A DNA stretch of 64,000 nucleotides from Acanthopleura granulata (taxonomy: Eukaryota > Mollusca > Polyplacophora > Chitonida > Chitonidae), in contig JABBOT010000080.1 of the NCBI GenBank assembly GCA_016165875.1, forward strand, positions 19,788,141 to 19,852,140, given 5' to 3'. Each line of letters begins with the position of its first letter. Position 1 is the stretch's first letter. The notes below the pieces were generated by a model. That model ran no database searches, had not been told where the DNA came from, and saw nothing but the letters and a program-made list of their open reading frames with translations. Positions 45,960-56,592 of this stretch are shown piece after piece. The position numbers were made by a program, and so were the translations under genes.

Positions 45960-48900
45960 CACAAAGACCGTCGACACATACATCTGTCAGCAGACAGCTG
46001 GAACACGCCGGACCGGTCTGGTACGGTACGCTGCTCCCCTTGTTTGTACTGATAACAGAGAGCGAAAAGAGTAAACTGTTCAGAGCAGGCTAAGGTACAG
46101 TCCCACAATACTGGAACAGGTGAGACCGGTCTTGTCTTGTACGGTACGCTACCCCCCCCCCCCTTTTTGTTTCTTCTGATAATAGAGAACGAAAAGAGTC
46201 AGCTGTTCAGAGTTCAAGCGGGTTCGGTCTGATACGGTACACTTCTCTCCTTGTACTGATAATGGAGAACGAAGAGAGTAAACTGTTCACAGCTGTCTAA
46301 GACACGACCCCACAATACTGGAACAGCCTGAATCGGCCTGGGAACGAAAGGAGTAAACTCTTCAGAGTAGGCTAAGATGCCACCCCACAACACTGGAACA
46401 GGCGGGACCGGTTTGGTATTGTACGGTGTGTGTTATATCTACTGCACATATACTTATCACAGTATTTAATACACTGGGCATGTGTTTTTACCCATAAGGA
46501 AATTCAAAATTTTCTTTAAATATCTAACAGAGAAATTTGTTGCCTATACAAGCAACCATATCCTATGTTCATCCAATTTGTATGTCACAAGTGGGAAAAA
46601 TAGTCAGTATCTTGCCAAATATCGCTGTTTTTTCCCGGGCACTCCGGTTTCCTCCGGCCATAAAACTGACCGTCATCAAATGAGTAAAAAAGTCTTGTAT
46701 ATAAACCGTTAAACTGCAATCAATCGCTCAGCTAGGCAATAAAATACGTACTTTGAATGAGGCATACTTTCGCAGGTTTGTAATAACAAGCAATAAAATA
46801 AGTACTTCCGGTGAGGAATACTTACGCAGGGTTGTAATAACAAGTAATAAAATAGGCATTCCTCATGCTAATTGTCTTCATAGATTTACAGAAGTAGATA
46901 CCGCATCCTACATCAGACGATTCTGCCAGAACCAACTGGGAAAGAAATGTAAAATTTATTAATTCATTTACTGATCGATTGATTGATTGACTTGTGCTTT
47001 TAATTGTTAGATCTGGTCAAAAATAAAAAAATAAAATTGGATTTCAAAGCGTATAAATTAAATCTACACACCCACTTGAGTGCATTGTCAACGCATCCAC
47101 CAGAGTGCTTTGCCCACACATCCACCTGAGTAAGGTGCTCATGCACCAGGGAACCACCTGAGTGCAGTGTCCACCCACCCACCTGAGCAGCATTCATGAG
47201 TAATGTTCACGCACCCATATGAGTGCTTTGTCTACATACCCACCTGAGTTTAATGTTCACCCCCCCCCCCCACCTGAGTGCCTTGTCCACATACCTACCT
47301 GAGTGCAATGTTCACACAACCACCTGAGTGTAACGTCTACACACCTCCTTGAGTGCCTTGTTTATATACCCACCTGAGTGTAATATCTACACCCCACCTG
47401 AGTGCATTGTCTATATACCCACCTGAGTGTAATGTCCACAGACGTGTCCGTCGCTACAAGAGTTTGTTTTGTAATCGTAATTCTCTCTCTCCGAATACCA
47501 ATTCAGAACCGCTCTACTCCCGTTGAAGAAATCTACAATAATCAGAGAAGCCGGTATTAAAAGTGAAAAGTCTTTCTTAATTTAGCCTTACGAGACGAAG
47601 TATTTTTTTAAATGTATATATTTGTGGCTTTATTAGGTCTGGAGAGATGCATGTGTAGGTCGTGACCCAGTGGTTAAGGTGCTTTTCTGCCAGTCTCTAG
47701 GTCACAAGAGACAGCGATCCAATCCCAGTCTCTGGCAGGAAATCTGTTACCCCAGTTGTAGTGTTCTGGTAACCTTGGTGCTATTTACGTGGTCCTGAAT
47801 GAAGTTAGATAGGGATCATCCACTGTCCACCATGTTATACACAGATACTGAGACCTGCAGGTGAAAATCTGAGCGTTATAAGCGGGAACGTTTGTTAGGT
47901 ACATAAAACCATAAAATTGATGATGCAAAGTCGTTGCACCTATGACAAATACATGAATGTGTTCCTTCAACGGAAATTAAATTTAAATAATTTAATGTCT
48001 GGGCATCTGTTGAAACCTACACATGATATTATTCATTTCGCTTATTCGATTTTGAATCCATATTAAAATGCCCCTTCTTTCGGGGATGACCCGGCTTCAT
48101 CTAGTGCAAACTGTTTAAATAAATAAAAACCCTTGGATGGATCCTGTATGAAGTAGAGCGTTTTCGTAGTTACAATCAGTGCCATGGTATTCCTGCAAAA
48201 ATTTGGGTAAAGTCACAAACACACAAATGGAGGTTTACGGGTGGGGGAAACCGGGGTGCCCGGAGTAAAGAGCCGTCTGACTCCAGGTACCTGACAAACT
48301 GCTTGACTTAAAGCTACAGTCGAAGCAAGGAGATGGTGAGAGACAAATAATGCGATCTCATCCGCTGACCGTTAACATGATTCAAATGTACCTACATGGC
48401 TGTGCTGATAGGTTCTCCCCGTAATCGGTGCCATAATTATGCTTGAAGTCACATCTTTCTGTCCAGGCCTGCGCCGAGTGTTCCAGGGTGGTATTCCATC
48501 GCTGGAAAGAGACTTTTACTGAATAGATAAGCATAACACATCATGATATAGAAGTACGGTGGCCTATATCATCAAGTACGGTAGGCCTGTTTCCCTTTTT
48601 TCTTAAGCTTTGCAATCGTTTCTTTGGTTTCCAACCAGCCGAAAAGGTTTCCACCAGGGTGAAAAGCTTTCCACCTGGATGAAAAGGTTTTCGCCCTGGT
48701 GGAAACCGAAGAAAAAGATACAAACCTTAAGAAAAAGGAAAAATGTTGTAAATAAGCCACCGCCTAAAGGAACGTGAAAAGAGCATTCTCTAGTTGAAGC
48801 GAGAGACATAGCTAAATCTACAAGACGCACGCTACAGACAACAGGACAATACTCTGCACTTGCGCTGTATCGCGCCACGTTGCTCACTGGCTTAAAAAGT

Positions 48901-49681
48901 CCTAAATCGGAATCCAGGTCATTACCAAAATTTAACTGATAGGTACTTCTCCCAAAGTCAAGCTGTCCACAGAATTTCATCCAAACCTTCCCATAACTTT
49001 TTCCCCTAAGCTTGTCGACGGCCTGACAGACAGTAAAACGATGCAGACAATAATGTATGTCGTAGTGTGGGGTTAGGGCTGGAGAAGTGGAAGGAAACAG
49101 TAGCTCTACTGGCTGTGACAAAAAAAATCACAGAGTGGATCACAAACTTATGTATGTATAACGGACAATGAACAATCAAAATTGATTATCAATACTATGA
49201 AATATGTTTCATGATTTATTGGTACCAAGTTTCGTTGAGATTGTTAAAAACTGTAAGTGTAGCATTTTGAAATAAATTTTAACATATATTTGATAAACTG
49301 ACAGACGGACAACCAATCATTGAAATTAAAAATCGATACATCATTTATGTACCCTGATGTAGTCCAAGTTTCCTTGAAATCGGACAAAAATTGTAGGAGG
49401 AGAGGCGTTTCGAACGAAAAGGTAAAAAAGCGCCTGATAGACAGACAGCCAGCCAGACGGACAGACGGACGACGGAAATCTTGCTAGCACATAATCTCTT
49501 CATAACGAATACCAGTAGAGCTAAAAAGGGAGCATTAGCCCACGGGTGGACTTACCAGGCGCCGCATGCCCGCTGCTGGTATCTGTTGACGCAGTTCATT
49601 ATGTAACGTTAGAAGCTCGTCCTTTTCCTGCTGAGTGAAACCCTGCTTGGATGTGTTCCTCATCCAGCCCTCGAAGATACC
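45960..49681 (-). CDS. secreted CAP-superfamily protein (CRISP/GLIPR-like), 5 exons seen, both ends incomplete
   Basis: Exons, 5' to 3': 49681-49556 (GFTQQEKDELLTLHNELRQQ), 48501-48396 (AQAWTERCDFKHNYG...YGENLSAQP), 47532-47423 (AVLNWYSERENYDYKTNSC...CGHYTQ), 46935-46826 (DVGCGIYFC...AYFITCYYNPA), 46048-45960 (VPYQTGPACSSCLLTDVCVD). All are GT-AG with matching phases (0,1,0,2,1). This is a complete CAP fold of about 180 residues: LHNELR, the cavity residues (H in CDFKH, E in GENL, E in WYSE, H in GHYTQ) and the C-terminal CNY-PA...PY-TGPACSSC hinge. The usual GHYTQVVW is GHYTQLVL here, so the conserved Trp is lost. The signal-peptide exon and any exon after 45960 were not found. CAP proteins are usually extracellular and bind lipids or channels; the role here is unknown. 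The exon 2 donor (CAT then GTAGGT) is the weakest junction. Confidence 0.88.
46049..46435. repeat. minisatellite (~75-113 bp units) copied from the CAP exon 5 acceptor junction
   Basis: On the minus strand the real junction reads CTCTCTGTTATCAG then TACAAACAAGGGGAGCAGCG TACCGTACCAGACCGG (written in two parts). Upstream in the same intron are about four diverged copies, for example TTCTCCATTATCAG then TACAAGGAGAGAAGTG, which would encode YKERSVPYQTEPA and then stop. Copies begin near 46112, 46217, 46318 and 46392 on the plus strand. Confidence 0.85.
46636..46682 (+). mobile_element. SINE-like family E scrap
   Basis: CCCGGGCACTCCGGTTTCCTCCGGCCATAAAACTGACCGTC matches the inverse of the family E body. 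It lies in the intron between CAP exons 4 and 5. Confidence 0.45.
46763..46880. repeat. 55-bp tandem duplication of the CAP exon 4 donor junction
   Basis: CGCAGGGTTGTAATAACAAGTAATAAAATA at 46826 (exon 4 end, minus ...TGTTATTACAACCCTGC then GTAAGT) is repeated at 46771 as CGCAGGTTTGTAATAACAAGCAATAAAATA. In the intronic copy the donor is GAAAGT, so it is inactive. Confidence 0.85.
47055..47422. repeat. minisatellite (~27 bp) copied from the CAP exon 3 donor junction
   Basis: The exon ends (minus) GGACATTACACTCAG then GTGGGTATAT. The intron then has about 14 units of the form GGACA(T/A)(T/G)(A/G)CACTCAG followed by GTGGGT, GTAGGT or close variants. The exon part encodes the GHYTQ signature. Nearly every unit retains a consensus CAG|GTRGGT donor. 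Confidence 0.9.
47640..47950 (+). mobile_element. tRNA-derived SINE-like element (family D)
   Basis: A head-like GTCGTGACCCAGTGGTTAAGGTGC, a B-box-like GCGATCCAATCCC and a body ending CATAAAACCATAAAATTGATGATG. It lies in the intron between CAP exons 2 and 3. Confidence 0.55.
48236..48310 (-). mobile_element. SINE-like family E fragment (CAP intron)
   Basis: CGGGTGGGGGAAACCGGGGTGCCCGGAGTAAAGAGCC followed by AGGTACCTGACAAACTGC matches the family E body. Confidence 0.5.
48610..48720. repeat. short minisatellite with inverted halves (GGTTTCCACC / GGTGGAAACC)
   Basis: Four units of the type AGCCGAAAAGGTTTCCACCAGGGTG-AAAAGC, about 20 bp each, followed by the reverse complement CCCTGGTGGAAACCGAAG. 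It can form a hairpin. It lies in CAP intron 1. Confidence 0.6.
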
Positions 49682-49949
49682 CTGGTCCAGTGGAACACGA
49701 AGCAAACTACTTTTAAAGGTAACCGGGCTACTTTGGTATCTGCGCCCATTTCCACCAAGAACATGAACTATATCATGGGATACATATAGGTACAATACAA
49801 GGTGACTGAAAGACATGCCTTAGCCTCATATGGACCCTTCAACCCCGGAAATGCTAACCCGGCCCAGGCCCTCCCGATCGACTGTCAGGTACACATGGTC
49901 ATTCGTCAATCGTCTACCCATTCACCACATCACGTTCATTAGATCACAT

Positions 49950-50840
49950 TCTGATCATATGTTTAGGGGGTGACGGGCATCATCTGGACTTCATGCAAGA
50001 GGTAATACTAGTATTCAAATAAGGCTGAATAGCGTTTCCTATTGGTCTTTGTCTTCATATGAGGGGGGGGGGTGTGCAGGAACCAGTTGACAGTCCTCGA
50101 ACAGTCGACCTCTATACATATACTATATATCTGACAAATTACGTCAACTGTAAACCTCAGCTGCTCGATGCAAGGGAAGCCGAATTTGATGACGTGACCT
50201 TAATTATCGTTAATTACAAATGGTAGCACCTTTTGTAAGGTGCCTTAGCAACTGCTCGACCATCTTGAGACCTGATTGACGGTAAACGTTGTGTTGAAAT
50301 GTTACTGAACGAATGTCACATAGCACTATAATCATCAGTCGTTCAAACTTTTATACTTCTCGAAAGCAATTCAGGTCCAAGCTGTGTAGTCTGTTGTTCA
50401 TTTCTGCCTTTGCGAAGTAGATCCGTGAACAAACTGGTAACGTATAGTTCCGGTACTCAGCTGTTACAAGCAACAATGGACGATCCCGCCCGCGTCCGAG
50501 TCGCAACAGCGCAGCAAATGCTACCTCAGTAACATCAGGAAATTCTGAAAGGCATGTGACACGGCCGTCCGAATATTGCTTGGCTATGGCTGTTGTGATG
50601 GCAATACAGTGTTTAGAGTAATTTTAGACCATTGACGTATAGTATATTGCATTTAATATCACAGCAGTTTTTTTCACACAATACTGCGTAAGCCATGGTG
50701 CTAGGGGGCGTGTACATTGTTAATTAAATACTTACATGAACTGAGGTATATTGACAAGAGGTTCATCGGTTGCATGTGAGCATCTGTCACAACTATCACA
50801 CTGTCGTCGCTGCTCAGGTTTTACTTTCTATTAATTTGAA
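49950..50840. other. no recognisable gene
   Basis: No exon supported on either strand. The signal-peptide exon of the CAP gene may lie here or further upstream. Confidence 0.35.
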
Positions 50841-51008
50841 TGAATGAATGATTATGGCTTAACGCCACGACGGCAATATTTCAGCCAAGTTGACCGTGGC
50901 GATTCATCGATTTGAAATGCTACATGCATATTGCATAATATATATACCCATACAATGTCCGACAATTTTATGAGGAGAAGTAAACCGCCGACGATTTGCG
51001 AACTACTC

Positions 51009-51230
51009 ACCCGCCCGGATAGCACAGTTGGTAGAGCGTCCGCTTTCGGGCGGGGATATTTGGGTTCAAACCTGTGTCTTATGGGTGTCTTCGGCAAGTC
51101 GTCTCGGTGAGGTAGCACCAGATAAAAGATACAGTGGAAATACGTCCTGCCCCAAGGAGACACCACCTTCGTATAAGTGAAATATTCTTGAGTAGGGAGT
51201 TAAACAATAAGCATTCATTCATTCATTTGC
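51009..51230 (+). mobile_element. tRNA-derived SINE (family A-like 3' end)
   Basis: The head GCCCGGATAGCACAGTTGGTAGAGCG with B-box TGGGTTCAAACC is close to a tRNA. The 3' part TATAAGTGAAATATTCTTGAGTA is the family A end, with tail CATTCATTCATTCAT. Its span includes a chance let-7-like TGAGGTAG at about 51108. Confidence 0.8.
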
Positions 51231-51351
51231 GAACTACTGGCGAACTTTTTCACCTTATTAAACTTTACTGGGCGAAGACAAAACATTTGGTGTGCAAAGA
51301 GGATAAAGCTGCATGAGCGGCACCATGGTCATCGGCAGCTTATTGTCACCA

Positions 51352-51690
51352 AGACCGAATCAGTGGTCTGGTGGCCAGAGCGCCCGCCTCGAGGTCTGGA
51401 GATCCGGGATCAATCCCGGGTCCGACCATACCAAACACTTTAAAAATGGAACTTGTTACCGCCTCGCTTGGCGCTCAGCACTAGGAGGTTAGAGCAAGGA
51501 AACAGGGTTGGTCGGCCTGGTGTCTGTATAATGTGACTGGGTGGGATGTCATGTCTGGTCTTCCATGGGCGGCGGCACTTAAGCGGCCTGCCACAGGAAG
51601 AATATATAAACATTGTAAGAACTCCTCGTCGTCATATGGCTGAAAAATATTAAGTACGACGTGAAACCCCAAGCATACATATATGCATAT
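51352..51690 (+). mobile_element. SINE family B, full length
   Basis: Head GGTGGCCAGAGCGCCCGCCTCGAGG, B-box GGGATCAATCCC, body GTATAATGTGACTGGGTGGGATGTCATG and end TTAAGTACGACGTGAAACC. Confidence 0.85.
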
Positions 51691-51857
51691 TGTCACCAAG
51701 GAACCATGGGTAATATTATTGTACAAATTTCATCTCTCCACAACGCGTCGTTGTTAGGAATCGCCCACCATTCCACTGAGAGTTAGCACGCCAGAACATC
51801 GCAATGATCCAAGAAGCTCTCACCAATGCGGTCAATGTGAATATATTTCCAGCCCGG

Positions 51858-52028
51858 ATGTACGTAGGAGGTTTGCCAGCAAGCTGCGGAGGGTCGTGGG
51901 TTTCCCCAGGGCTCTGCGTTATTCCCGCCCACCATATTGCTGATCACTGTCGTCTAAGTAAAATATTCTTTAGTAGGCCCCATGACGTGAAACGCTAATC
52001 AAATAAGTAAATATATAGATAAATCAAA
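51858..52028 (+). mobile_element. SINE family A, 5'-truncated
   Basis: GGTCGTGGGTTTCCCCAGGGCTC, CCACCATATTGCTG, GTAAAATATTC and GTGAAACGCTAATCAAATAAGTAAATA follow the family A body and tail. Confidence 0.8.
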
Positions 52029-52589
52029 TGGAGTAAACTTTGTCTGCTGTAACAAAATGATCAGGCCCATTTAAGTACTTATTTTGGCTATAGTATATAT
52101 TTCTTGTAATCCATCTAGCAAACCAAAAGAATTATAGGTAAAACCTAATTTTAATTAATTAATTTTCATTGTAATAAATAGGGCGCTTTAGAAGGTATGG
52201 GGAGGATCATTATAATGAATAAGACACTTTGGGAGGATCATTGTAACCACTAGGGCGCTTTACAAGGCACGGGGATGCTTTGTTACCTCCGCGAAGAAGG
52301 AAAGTTATTTGTCTGACCCTTACTCTAAGAGCAGCTTTAGAGAAATATATGAAATTTAGTGCCAAGGATGGATCTGGGCTATGGACCAATACATTTAAGT
52401 TTGTTATAAGACCCGGATTATAAGATCCATGCGATATTTATCCACTTTATTTTATCAACATGCTACTTCAGGTGTGGAGATTGACCAGGTGTACCAATAC
52501 GAAGAGTGTTTATTTTTGTCTCCTGTGTGTTTACAAATTACTCAATATAATCTTTATGTATAGGCTACAGCGCTTGAAATATTATGGTG

Positions 52590-53015
52590 TGGAAACGTAG
52601 AGTGTATATATTTAGTTTGTAGGACTCACACGTTTATTTGCAGCCTGTGTTGGGGAACGTAAAGTGAATATATTTAGTTTGTAGGATACAAACTTTTGTC
52701 TGTAGACTGTTGGAGAACATAAAGTGTAATGTATATATTTAGTTTTTAAGACACGCACGTTTGTTTGCAGCCTTTATTGGAGATGGGAAAATGTAATTTA
52801 TATAGTTAGTTTGTTATTTATCTCTTAATCGTTTGCAACCTCTGTTGGGGATGATAAATGTACATATTCCGTATGAAGGGCACGCGAGTTCCTTTCCAGC
52901 CTTTGTTGGGGAACGTAAAGTGTATACATTTAGTATGGAGAAGATGCTTATTTGCTTGCAATCTGTACTGGGGAACGTAAAGTGTGTATATCTAGTTTAT
53001 AGGACACGAACATAT
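52590..53015. repeat. minisatellite, ~60-69-bp period
   Basis: Seven units share GGGGAACGTAAAGTGTATATATTTAG and TTTGTTTGCAGCCTGTGTT, with starts near 52593, 52656, 52716, 52780, 52849, 52912 and 52974. Several units carry an acceptor-like TTTGTTTGCAG on the plus strand, but no coding exon adjoins it. Confidence 0.85.
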
Positions 53016-53234
53016 ATAATAGGGGAGGTTCGAGTTCGAATTCTTTTGTCACAAAAGGTAAAAAGAGTCCAACTGTGTCGTGTGATCTATCAAAAAAGTC
53101 AGGCAATTTTGTTCACTTTAATTTACCGATCACCTCTCTCGCCGTCTTAAGAAGGTGATAATTGTGCGTTTCTATTGGTCAATTATCTCGAGGGCACGAC
53201 TTAGTGAAGTTGTCATGCACATGGCCTGTTTAAA

Positions 53235-53262
53235 ACACACACACACACACACATACACACAC
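53235..53262. repeat. (CA)n microsatellite
   Basis: A run of CACACACA... with one TA interruption. Confidence 0.9.
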
Positions 53263-53490
53263 GGGAAAATTTAAATACTGTGTTTTTTTTTTATTATTAC
53301 CAATAGTTTTCTTTTGCACCATGTCACTTGTACGGCTCTGCAAGATGCACAGAGCGACAAGATTATTCATTTGGAAAAGCGAGAGAGCATTCGGAAAAGC
53401 GAACCCTTTTGGAAAGCAAGAGAACTTTTGGACAAGTTTACATGTTGTTTTCGTATTTGAAGTCACTGTGCAGCCTGGGTTAAAAATATT

Positions 53491-53760
53491 GATTTATTTA
53501 TTTATTTGATTGGTGTTTTACCCCGTACTCAAGAATATTTCACTTACACCACGGCGAAATTACACCCCACCCAGCTACATTATAATGACACCGAGCCGCC
53601 ATATCCTGTTTCCTTTCCCTAACCTCTCAATACTGAGCCTCAAGCCAGGCAACAACATGTACCAGTTTTAAGGCCTTTGGTATGATCCGAGCCGGGATTG
53701 ATCCTAGATCTACCGACCTCGAGGCGGACAATCTCATTATTAGCCCACCGAGCGGTGGTA
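53491..53760 (-). mobile_element. chimeric SINE: family A tail joined to family B head
   Basis: TTATTTATTTATTTGATTGG through CACTTACACCACGGCG (53491-53560) is the family A 3' end. From AAATTACACCCCACCCAGC the sequence is family B body and head (ending CCCACCGAGCGG), lacking the B 3' end. Confidence 0.8.
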
Positions 53761-54714
53761 TGATTATATGAGAGCGCAGGTAGGCTGTACAGAGCCTGGC
53801 AGAACACACCACACGAATCTCCTGTATACCTGCCTGTATAAAGCTATCGACAGTCTAGATCATCAGAGCAGTTTCCGAAAACCCACACCATTGACTTAGG
53901 AACTGTATGGCCTATAATTTAATAGATGAGCCTGGATAGAATAGCTGAATTAAAAACCCTTGCTATTACGTAACAATCTAGAGTGGTGCCCAGATATACA
54001 CTTCATTAATAATTTATGACACGGTCAGCACAAAGAACTCCTCTTTTGTTCTTATAGCTCTATATATCATATCTTTTTTGTTTGAGTGAAAGTCCTCATA
54101 GCATGTACACATGCAGATTAATCAATATATTGCCATCATTTATTTATAAAACTGTTTCCATCAACTGCTGTGGCTTATATACGCATATATCCACACAAAG
54201 ATATAAAAAACAGAATTATGTGAATGTAATTAAATATGTATGCCATTGCATGTTACAGCTATACACAATTTCATTTCTATATTTGTCCTAAAAATTCGCC
54301 TGAAACAAAAACACTTTTAAAATCAATTATAAATTACTTTGGTCACTGAAGCTTACATTTTCGCCGTAGAATGTCAACTCATCATCCAAAACAGCTGTCT
54401 TAGATCAGTAGAACTGCCAGAATGCAAAGTGTATATATTGCTTATCCTAAGTGAAGTGTTGTGTCAAGTACAGTGTATCAATGAGTTAAGATGATAGATA
54501 GTAAATACATGTGATTATGCAGGTTGCTTGCGGATATTATCAACAGGCCGTATATAGTCCCGTAAATGTTATTTGCATCATGCAAGTTATTTCCTTGGAG
54601 ACTGTCAAGCTTCAGCACATAAGACAGGAAGTATGTTGTAAAGGGTATGTCTATAATGTTAACATCCAAAACATTCGAATATGCTTTACATCAGGATGAT
54701 CTAGTCAGGTTCTT

Positions 54715-55165
54715 TTTCGTGGCCTGGGCCCTGAATAATCTGGGCTCTGAATAGTATGGGCCCTGAATAGTCTTGACCTTGTATACTCTTGGAACTACAT
54801 GGTGTGAGTTTTCTGTCGTGTATCATCTACGTTCTGTGTGGTCTGGGTTCTGTATATGGTTCGGGTATATTGAATGGTCTGGGCTTTGTATATGGCTTGG
54901 GTATACTGTATGTTCTGGATTCTGTATGGTTTGGGAATACTGTATGGGCTGGATCATCTATGGACTGGTGACCGCATGACCTAGATCCTGGGTACTGTGT
55001 GGTCAATGTCCTGTATGATGGTACGGGTCTCCTATATCAAATGGATCCTATGTGGTATGGGTTCTGATTGGCCTATGTCCTGTATGGTATGGGTGTCCGG
55101 TATCAACCGGGACCTGTATGGCCTGGGAGTTCTGTATGAATTGGGTCCTGTATTTTTTGTATTGC
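54715..55165. repeat. degenerate minisatellite (~18-20 bp, TCTGGGTTCTGTATGG-like)
   Basis: Phrases such as CTGGGCTCTGAATAGTATGGGC, TCTGGGTTCTGTATATGG and CCTGTATGGTATGGGT repeat for about 450 bp with indels. The open frames across it are by-products. Confidence 0.75.
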
Positions 55166-55353
55166 CTAGTATAGTGCATGGCCTACGTATCCAGGCCTAC
55201 GTATCCTAGTATGGAATCTGCCAATAACAACCTGGATTAACAGTTATAGGACTTGCGGGTTCTCCGTGACCGTTAGAAGGCTGCAGCACAACCCAGGAGC
55301 ATCATGTCAATGCAATCGTTGTGAATTACGTCCAGCGCATGATGACATCCTTT

Positions 55354-55664
55354 CTGTCCAGCATTGTGGTGGGAGGAAACCCACGACCATCCGCAGGTTT
55401 TCCTGTTTAGGACATGTTGAGGGGTTCACGCTGTAGATATATATATATACTCAAGAATATTTCATTTGTGTGACTGCATTCGGGTTTTTTTTGTGGAGGA
55501 AACCAGGTTAATCATAGAGATACGTGGGAAGGCCAGCCAGCGACCTGCGGATGGCCGTGGCTTTCCGCCGGGCTCTGTCCGGTTTTCGTCCCACCATAAA
55601 GCTGGCCCCTTTTGTAGAAGTGAAATATTCTTGATGTTAAACACCAGTCAAATAAATAAATAAC
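55354..55664. mobile_element. SINE family A fragments, two inverted copies
   Basis: A minus-orientation fragment (55354-55402), a second minus-orientation 3' end (55450-55528) and a plus-orientation 3' half (55530-55664, ending GTTAAACACCAGTCAAATAAATAAAT) lie together, the last two back to back. Confidence 0.75.
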
Positions 55665-56257
55665 CTTAAAGAATACAAACCACAATTCGTCATACAGACA
55701 CCTGGTAAATTTTCTGATGACGCTTTAAACGAAATGACATGCAATTATAGGTTTTTGGTCTTTGTATTAATTATAGCGGGCTTAAAGTTTGCTTATTTGT
55801 GATCACTGTGTCTAGATAGTTACGCCCAGTGCAAGGTCAAGCCGAGCCATTAGGTTAGTACTAGATGTGTTGGTTGATATCTGGGTGAGATCTACATCTA
55901 GACTTTTGGTGGTAAGAGAAATTTTGAATTACATTTAAAATGTATACCTGTACCCTTCAAAAGTTTTCACATACTTTTACCACAATGAACCCAAAGAAAT
56001 ATACAAAGATCAGCAGTTTCTCGGCATATATATTTTTATGACGTGATACGTCACAGGAGGGTGCCAAAGTAATATATTTGGAACAACACACTGAACATGT
56101 AAAACAATGGGCGGTCGCCCCAACGAAGACATAATAAAGTCAGCCCTATTTCAGAACAGAATATACACGCCGTTCTTGAAGTGGAAATCTATTCTTAACT
56201 GCACTTGCTGTAGTATATGCGCAGGGTTCGGACGAACCATACTAATGCATGTGTTAA

Positions 56258-56312
56258 TGTTATTATTTCTTGGGTTTTAACGCCGTATATAGGCCTACTC
56301 AAGAATATTTCT
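56258..56312 (-). mobile_element. SINE family A 3'-end fragment
   Basis: TTGGGTTTTAACGCCGTATATAGGCCTACTCAAGAATATTTC, directly followed by a fuller copy in the same orientation. Confidence 0.7.
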
Positions 56313-56319
56313 CCATTAA

Positions 56320-56592
56320 TTTCATTTCATTGGTGTTTTACGCCGTACTCAGGAATATTTCACTTATATGACGGCTGCCAACATTATGATGACAGGAAAC
56401 CGCACAGTGCCCGAAAAAAACTCAAGACCATCCGCGGATTGCTGGCAGACCTGCCCACATACACGACCGCACAGGAAGTCTGCCGGAGATGGACTTGAGC
56501 TCAAAGCCACCGCATTGCATGTTAGAGGGCTCCTGGGTCGTTGTGGCGCTCCAACACGCTAACCATTTGGACCACAAAGTATGTATCAAGAC
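56320..56592 (-). mobile_element. SINE family A, near full length
   Basis: 3' end CATTGGTGTTTTACGCCGTACTC, body AACATTATGATGACAGGAAACC, and a tRNA-like head read on the minus strand (CCAAATGGTTAGCGTGTTGG). Confidence 0.85.

Noticed and set aside
47055..47422. CRISPR-like array
   Set aside because: Units are continuous diverged tandem copies without unique spacers, in a eukaryotic intron.
48603..49121. 172-codon minus-strand open frame inside the CAP gene
   Set aside because: It shows no CAP or other domain, spans a minisatellite, and lies in the intron between two confirmed CAP exons.
51108..51115. let-7 8-mer TGAGGTAG
   Set aside because: It lies within a SINE far from TRIM71 and is treated as chance.
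54715..55210. Open frames of 60-70 codons on the plus strand rich in Gly, Trp and Tyr
   Set aside because: They are products of an ~18-20-bp degenerate minisatellite open in several frames.
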